NCBI RefSeq assembly: GCF_000149955.1
Contig: NW_017264851.1
Span: 90,102 to 154,101 of the forward strand
Reading direction: 5' to 3'
Source: Fusarium oxysporum f. sp. lycopersici 4287
Lineage: Eukaryota > Ascomycota > Sordariomycetes > Hypocreales > Nectriaceae
Length of the DNA stretch: 64,000 nt
The position numbers and the translations under genes were made by a program. Positions 59,595 through 64,000 of this stretch are shown piece by piece (within the stretch, counting starts at the first letter, position 1; each line of letters opens with the position of its first letter). The notes under the pieces are model-generated. The model did no database searches and was not told where the DNA came from. It worked only from the letters and a program-made list of their open reading frames with translations.

Positions 59595-60587
59595 ATGCGT
59601 TTCAACCTAGTTGTTCCCTTTGCCTGCATGTCTTTGGCGGCAGCGATGCCCGCAAAGCGTGAACCTGTTGACGAGCGTGCTCGTCATAAGATCCTCGGTG
59701 ATCTTGAGGCTCGAGGCGAGACTCTGGAATCCCTCGTCAAGCGCATCGATGCAAAGATTTATCGCGACGACATTCCTGATTGCAACAAGGAAGACCCCAG
59801 CTTCATGAATCCCAAGCAAACTGGATATGGTGTCGACCAAGGCGTGAAGCTCCCCAAGAGCGGAAAAGATGGCGCCTGTACTACAGGTCACAACGATGAT
59901 CATTGCTGGACTGAGTACTGGTTCGTAGAGTGTGCTGTTGAGTATTCTAGCTGGCAGAACTCGGGGGCGGCGATTGACTGCAACTCCAACGTCGACCAGA
60001 TTAGACAGAGTTGCACTTCCTACTCTTATTCTTCCAGCAACGGTATTGATTACAAGATCCTAGATGGAGCCTTGGAGTTTGCTATTCCAAACACTGAGGC
60101 AAAGGTCAGTTTGGGATCGAGTATCAACTATCAACACACAGACGTGGATGGTACTACAATCATGATTTGCACCACTGATTCGACGACCAAGTAAGTAGAC
60201 ACCTACTCTGCATGTCCTAAAATTTGTTGCTGACTTTGAGGATCTAGCACCTGCCAGTGGGAGGATCAGGACTGCCACCAGGTCTGGTTTGCCGATCGTA
60301 CAAAGCGAATTTGGGGCCACATGGATCGAGTTTGTCTTGGAAAGTCTGACGTTGGTAAGTTCAATGTGTCTCCGCAGATGGATGAGAACTAACAGACACA
60401 TACAGAGGTTCAGCAGCAAACCCTCAACGCCAATGGACGCTATGTTCGCGGCCAGGCCAAGTTCAGCATTGCCATTCCTGTCAACCATATTGTTGGCTGC
60501 AACGCGAAATGCTCCGACCTGGCGTACAGTGAGCCTATTCCGTCAGACGGAACTGTCCGCGTACCTTTCGATATCACCTTTGATTAG
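59595..60587 (+). CDS. Secreted cysteine-rich prepro-protein, unknown family
   Basis: Three exons, 59595-60190, 60248-60354 and 60406-60587, give 294 residues. The N-terminus MRFNLVVPFACMSLAAAMPA is a classic secretion signal. Two Lys-Arg pairs (21-22 and 49-50) bracket a charged propeptide and are typical Kex2 sites, so the mature chain probably starts near residue 51. It then has 12 cysteines, including CTTG, HCWTEYWFVEC, TCQWEDQDC and GCNAKC; an even number suggests six disulfides. Aromatic-rich strands alternate with polar residues. There is no enzyme motif that I recognise. It stands alone, with its own promoter (TATTTAAG at about 59470). An effector- or antimicrobial-type extracellular role is possible but not shown. 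Confidence 0.7.
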
Positions 60588-61269
60588 GTTGTATGCCGGT
60601 ATTTCTGAGGGCCTGTGAAGTGAGAGAGAGTGAAGTGGCGGATGTTGCCAGGCTTGGCAGAGATGTTAAAACTTTCATTCACCGAAGACTTTCTAAATTG
60701 CCACAGCGCAAGTAAGGATAGGCTTGACAACTATTTAGAAACAAGTTATCTTGATGTATGTAGAGAATTGTTACTATGTTTAAAAAATGAAGCGGAGATT
60801 GCATATCAATCCATATTCTTGACTATTCTGTATTACCCAGTGATGGCCCGTAAAGAGACCTGTTCTGTTTTCCGTGCCTTTTTGTTCGTGATCGATTGCC
60901 GATTGAGGCTTGGCTTGGCTTGTACCCTGGTTGTGGTCCGGATTCGTTTGAGGGTTCTGTGTATGCTAGAATTACTAAAACGCGAAATTATCGCGTCTCT
61001 AATTAAATAAGTTATTCGACAATTCTAATTGATCATATTTGCAGTTGTGTAACAACTGTTAAACATCTACCTTAGTTTATCACTCATTCTGCGCAGCCGA
61101 ATCTGGCTTCTAACGCGCTTATCTCCCTTGGTGCTTAAGCCAAGAAAACACCAGGCGCCCGAGCCAATCAGGAGCTAAAAGCGTATCCCCTGCGAAAACT
61201 CCCCAGACATCTGAAAAATTGTTTATTTCATTCATCGATCGGATAGGTGCCACAAGCAAACATAGCGCT
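60588..61269. other. Intergenic region
   Basis: An open frame at 60630-61010 lies in the 3' region of the secreted-protein gene and has no features. No gene supported. Confidence 0.4.
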
Positions 61270-62254
61270 ATGTCCCAATCCCAGACTACAGAGAGCGTAT
61301 CTTCTCTTCAATACTCGTCTTTAAGCATGGCAAAAGGAGATGATGGTCGCTCTCAGCCTTTATCTCTTGTACAGGCATTCGATGCTGCGACTGCCAAGGT
61401 CAATGATATCGTGGCAGCTCTGATGAGAACTGGTGGCTGCGTCCTCAAGGGTGCCATAGTCGCCGAGGATCTAGCCCAGATCGAAAAAGGACACCCGCAC
61501 CTACATCCAGGGCGATGGCGCTTGGGCTAGAGACTTCTTTCCAAAAGAGACCAAGAGGGTCATAGACCGTATCGGCAAATCTTCTGCCTTCACCAAAGCC
61601 ATCATTCAAAGCCCTCTCGTCCTCACTGCCGCCAAGCAAATGCTTACTTCAACATACAACTGTTAGGTTAACGGCAAGTAGAAGATGTTTATTAGCAAGC
61701 CACAACTAAACAACACCATCATCTTCAGCATCGCACCAGGCGCCCAAGACCAAGAATTACATAGGGATGACATAATTTACCACAACCCAGTGCAACAGCG
61801 CACTGCAGCTAAGTATAAGATCAGTGAAGACGCAGGCTTAAGGTATTTTGTAGCTGGAAAGAAGACGACAAAGGAGAACAGGGCCACACGTTTTATTCCC
61901 GGCTTACATCTCTAGGACCAGACCACACACCCTGGCAAGAGCCTTACATTTTATGCCGAGATAGACACTAGTGATACCTTCTTATTCCTGTCTAGTTATT
62001 TTCATAGTAGCTCAGCCAATAAGACTCCTAATCAAGAACAGCTTATATACAGCTGCTTTTACACCAAAGGGTTTCTGCAACAAGAAGAGAATCAGTAACT
62101 TGCAGCGCCCTTTGATACAATCTCCGACAAGTATGACCAGAAGACTCTAGAACTGGTCGTTTACAACCTAAGCCCACCTTTCATAAGATAGGTGGAGTTA
62201 AAGCACCCTTTACAGTATCTCCAAGGAACAGAAGCCTTCAAAGACCTATGTTAA
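61270..62254 (+). pseudogene. Phytanoyl-CoA dioxygenase (PhyH) family enzyme, dead copy
   Basis: These Fe(II)/2-oxoglutarate dioxygenases include fungal secondary-metabolite oxygenases. Family landmarks in order: GGCVLKGAIVAEDLAQIEK, GDGAWARDFFPKETKR, KPQLNNTIIFSIAPGAQDQE followed by LHRDD (metal-binding HxD), TRFIPG.HL, SYFHSSSANKTPN (distal His) and YSCFYTKGF. An extra A in the five-A run at 61484-61488 shifts the frame. Past it, in-frame stops occur at 61664, 61679, 61913, 62096 and 62189. At least the ones in the places of conserved Trp (61913, 62189) are TGG to TAG changes, and 62189 sits in an AGATAG that probably was GGATGG, the G-to-A signature of RIP. Facial-triad residues remain, so decay is recent. 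Confidence 0.78.
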
Positions 62255-63227
62255 TTAAACAACTTTATAATAATTTCTTTTGTATCCTCGAGTTTTTGAA
62301 TTAATCGGCCTTAAATGGTATATCGGGATATCTTCGCGCTGTGCCTCCTGTACTAGTCAACGATACGTACTGGTTGACCAAGAGACACAATCTTGGGGGC
62401 GGTTTAAACCTCCGCACAACTGGCATTTTTCCCTTTCTTTCCACCTGCAAATTAACCCCCCAAGCCTGCTGTGGGGTCGCCATTGGTCATTCGCTGGTTC
62501 CCACTTCGGTATGATGATTGTTCTCTAACTTGGTGATACCTTTCGGGTATTTAGGAGTTTGCTGAAAGGATTCCTCTTCTTGAATAGGGCTTTATGTTTT
62601 CTATATTCGATGATCTTAAGCTTCAATCCACTTGACGTCAATACCCGTCTGACATAACGCTACAAAATAAAAAGCCGTCTATCCATAGGTTAGCGATATC
62701 TAAATTATTAAAATAAGCAACTCTAGGATGTTTACGTATGTCTCAAACAGCCCGAAATCAACGTTTATTACTTTCTCGGCCTTTTGTAAACCACTATTAT
62801 ATTAGTTGAGCAACACCAGAGCGCTCCCTGAAACAAATACAAAACCGCCTGAACGAAACCGAGGTACCCTACCCTGAAGTCGGGTGCACAAAATGATCGG
62901 CAGTGAAGCTACTTGCGGCTTATTAGTGTCGACCAAGAAGAGGGACACGGCAGACTCTGCAGCTAATCTGATTAGTAATGACCGGAATCTTGGTGGCTGG
63001 AGAGCCCAACCCCTGCCCCCGACCCCTGTCCCGCTTCTACGCGCGCACAGAGCAGAATCCCCGCGGGGATGTAGACAGATCGGCCTTCCACCATCCAGAC
63101 TCGAGGACTGGAATCATCGTCGGCTATTTCAAGTGGATGCTGCGATATCAACCTAATCTTTCGCAAAGAGGCCCACGGCTAGCTTACACCCCACTTCGGG
63201 ACTAATCACACGTCTTTGGCCTTCGCA
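62255..63227. other. Intergenic region
   Basis: No gene supported; frames at 62280-62528 and 62884-63205 have no features. Expected to hold the promoter of the P450 at 63228. Confidence 0.4.
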
Positions 63228-64000
63228 ATGGGACTCTTCGCTAGCGTGTCTGAGCACCGAGAGCTGCTGGTTTGCGCTCTCCTAGGCCTGTTCGTCATCA
63301 AGAAGCTGGTCGTCTACTCCAAGCTTCGTCAGTTTGGTGGCCCTCGTTGGACTGGCTTCAGTGATTGGCCTCATAGCTGGGCGATGCTGCAAGACCGTTG
63401 CCATGAGCTGTATGAGCAAGCTAATCTGAAACATGGTGAGACACTGGGTGCCTGTTGTTGAGATACTCCGTTAAACATATGTCCTGATATGCGATAATCA
63501 CTAGGTCCCATTGCGCGAGTAGCACCGAACATCCTGATTACGTCTTCTCCCGAACTTTGGATCCATGTCAACAACAAGCCCGGATATAAGCGCTCCGACT
63601 GGTACTATAATGCGTGCCGCATCGAATATCGGAGGGACAATGTCTTTAGCCAGACAGATAACCAAAAACACGAGCAGCGAAGGAAACAGATGGCCCCAGG
63701 GGTAAGTTAACAGAGCTGGCTTACCAAAGAACAAAACACTGACTTAAGTCTAGTACTCCGGGAGAGAAAACCCACATCTCGAAAATTCCGTTGATGAGCG
63801 AGTCCAAGAATTTTTAGACCTTATCCCGCAACAAGTATCTTTCATCGGACACTCAAGCCATCCCAATGGACGTCGCTCAAAAGGTCCAGTACTTGACATT
63901 GGATATCATCAGCGGCATCGGATTTGGGAAGCCATTTCGGCATGGTGCAGAAAGACTCGGATGTTGACGAGTATCTCAAATCAAGCGAGGAGGGTCTAGC
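63228..64000 (+). pseudogene. Pisatin-demethylase-like cytochrome P450, N-terminal part, frameshifted, cut by window edge
   Basis: Exons 63228-63435 and 63505-63701 and a third from 63754 give an N-terminal anchor (LLVCALLGLFVIKKLVV), GPRWTGFSDWPHSW, PIARVAPNILITSSPELW, then RSDWYYNACRIEYRRDNVFS and KQMAPGYSGRENP. This is the pattern of the pisatin demethylase (CYP57-like) group. Exon 3 breaks twice: an extra C in 63825-63827 and an extra T in 63935-63937. Correcting for each, the sequence continues as LIRNKYLSSDTQAIPMDVAQ and GKPFGMVQKDSDVDEYLK. I-helix and heme regions lie beyond the window. Whether this is a pseudogene or two homopolymer errors cannot be told from one sequence. Confidence 0.75.

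Noticed and set aside
1..64000. tRNA, rRNA, CRISPR arrays and telomeric repeats
   Set aside because: No tRNA A/B box pair with a foldable cloverleaf was noticed, no rRNA segments, no TTAGGG arrays, and CRISPR is not expected in a fungal nuclear genome.

Overview
The window is nuclear DNA of a filamentous ascomycete (Pezizomycotina). Nearly every gene is split by short GT-AG introns of about 45-90 nt with CTAAC-like branch sites, and the families are typical of that group: Zn2Cys6 and MHR regulators, HET, GT69, GH10, multi-TM P450s and a DUF985 cupin. I cannot name the species. Low gene density, degraded transposons, AT-rich tracts and several broken genes suggest an accessory or subtelomeric-type region.

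Layout. 1-2917: 3' part of a Helitron Rep-helicase, open to the left edge. 3116-7952: a GH10 hydrolase and a sterol-glucosyltransferase-type GT28 enzyme, divergently transcribed. 8120-16491: a compact set of MFS sugar transporter, extended SDR reductase, Zn2Cys6 regulator and an enolase-superfamily sugar-acid dehydratase (damaged), which looks like a sugar or sugar-acid catabolic cluster. 16998-21417: a thioredoxin-like scrap and a large zinc-finger protein. 21418-30980: gene-poor, with decayed coding relics, a small membrane protein, a membrane-anchored RING-H2 protein assembled here from three exons, and a Tad1-type LINE relic. 30981-37303: a broken amidase, a DUF985 cupin and an HLH/zipper protein. 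37304-46677: gene-poor, with a TA-flanked MITE and an MHR-type regulator that has no zinc cluster. 46678-50947: a GT69 mannosyltransferase and a HET-domain protein. 50948-51540: an extremely AT-rich tract. 51706-55551: a frameshifted bZIP/DUF3425 gene tail-to-tail with an intact P450. 59595-60587: a secreted 12-cysteine prepro-protein. 61270-64000: a phytanoyl-CoA-dioxygenase-family pseudogene and a frameshifted pisatin-demethylase-like P450 running off the right edge.

How genes may work together (inference). The GH10 enzyme keeps both catalytic glutamates but has lost the usual xylan -1 subsite residues, as might be expected of a tomatinase-type saponin hydrolase. Its divergent partner would glucosylate the 3-OH of sterols, the group that saponins bind. 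The next gene is a sugar transporter. Together they could form a saponin-tolerance module next to a sugar-acid catabolic cluster. The right end looks like the remains of a secondary-metabolite locus. Five genes carry single-base frame breaks, which is either real decay or a base-calling problem; this decides whether those loci are dead.

Exon boundaries were derived by hand from splice sites, reading-frame phase and family conservation. No database search was possible.
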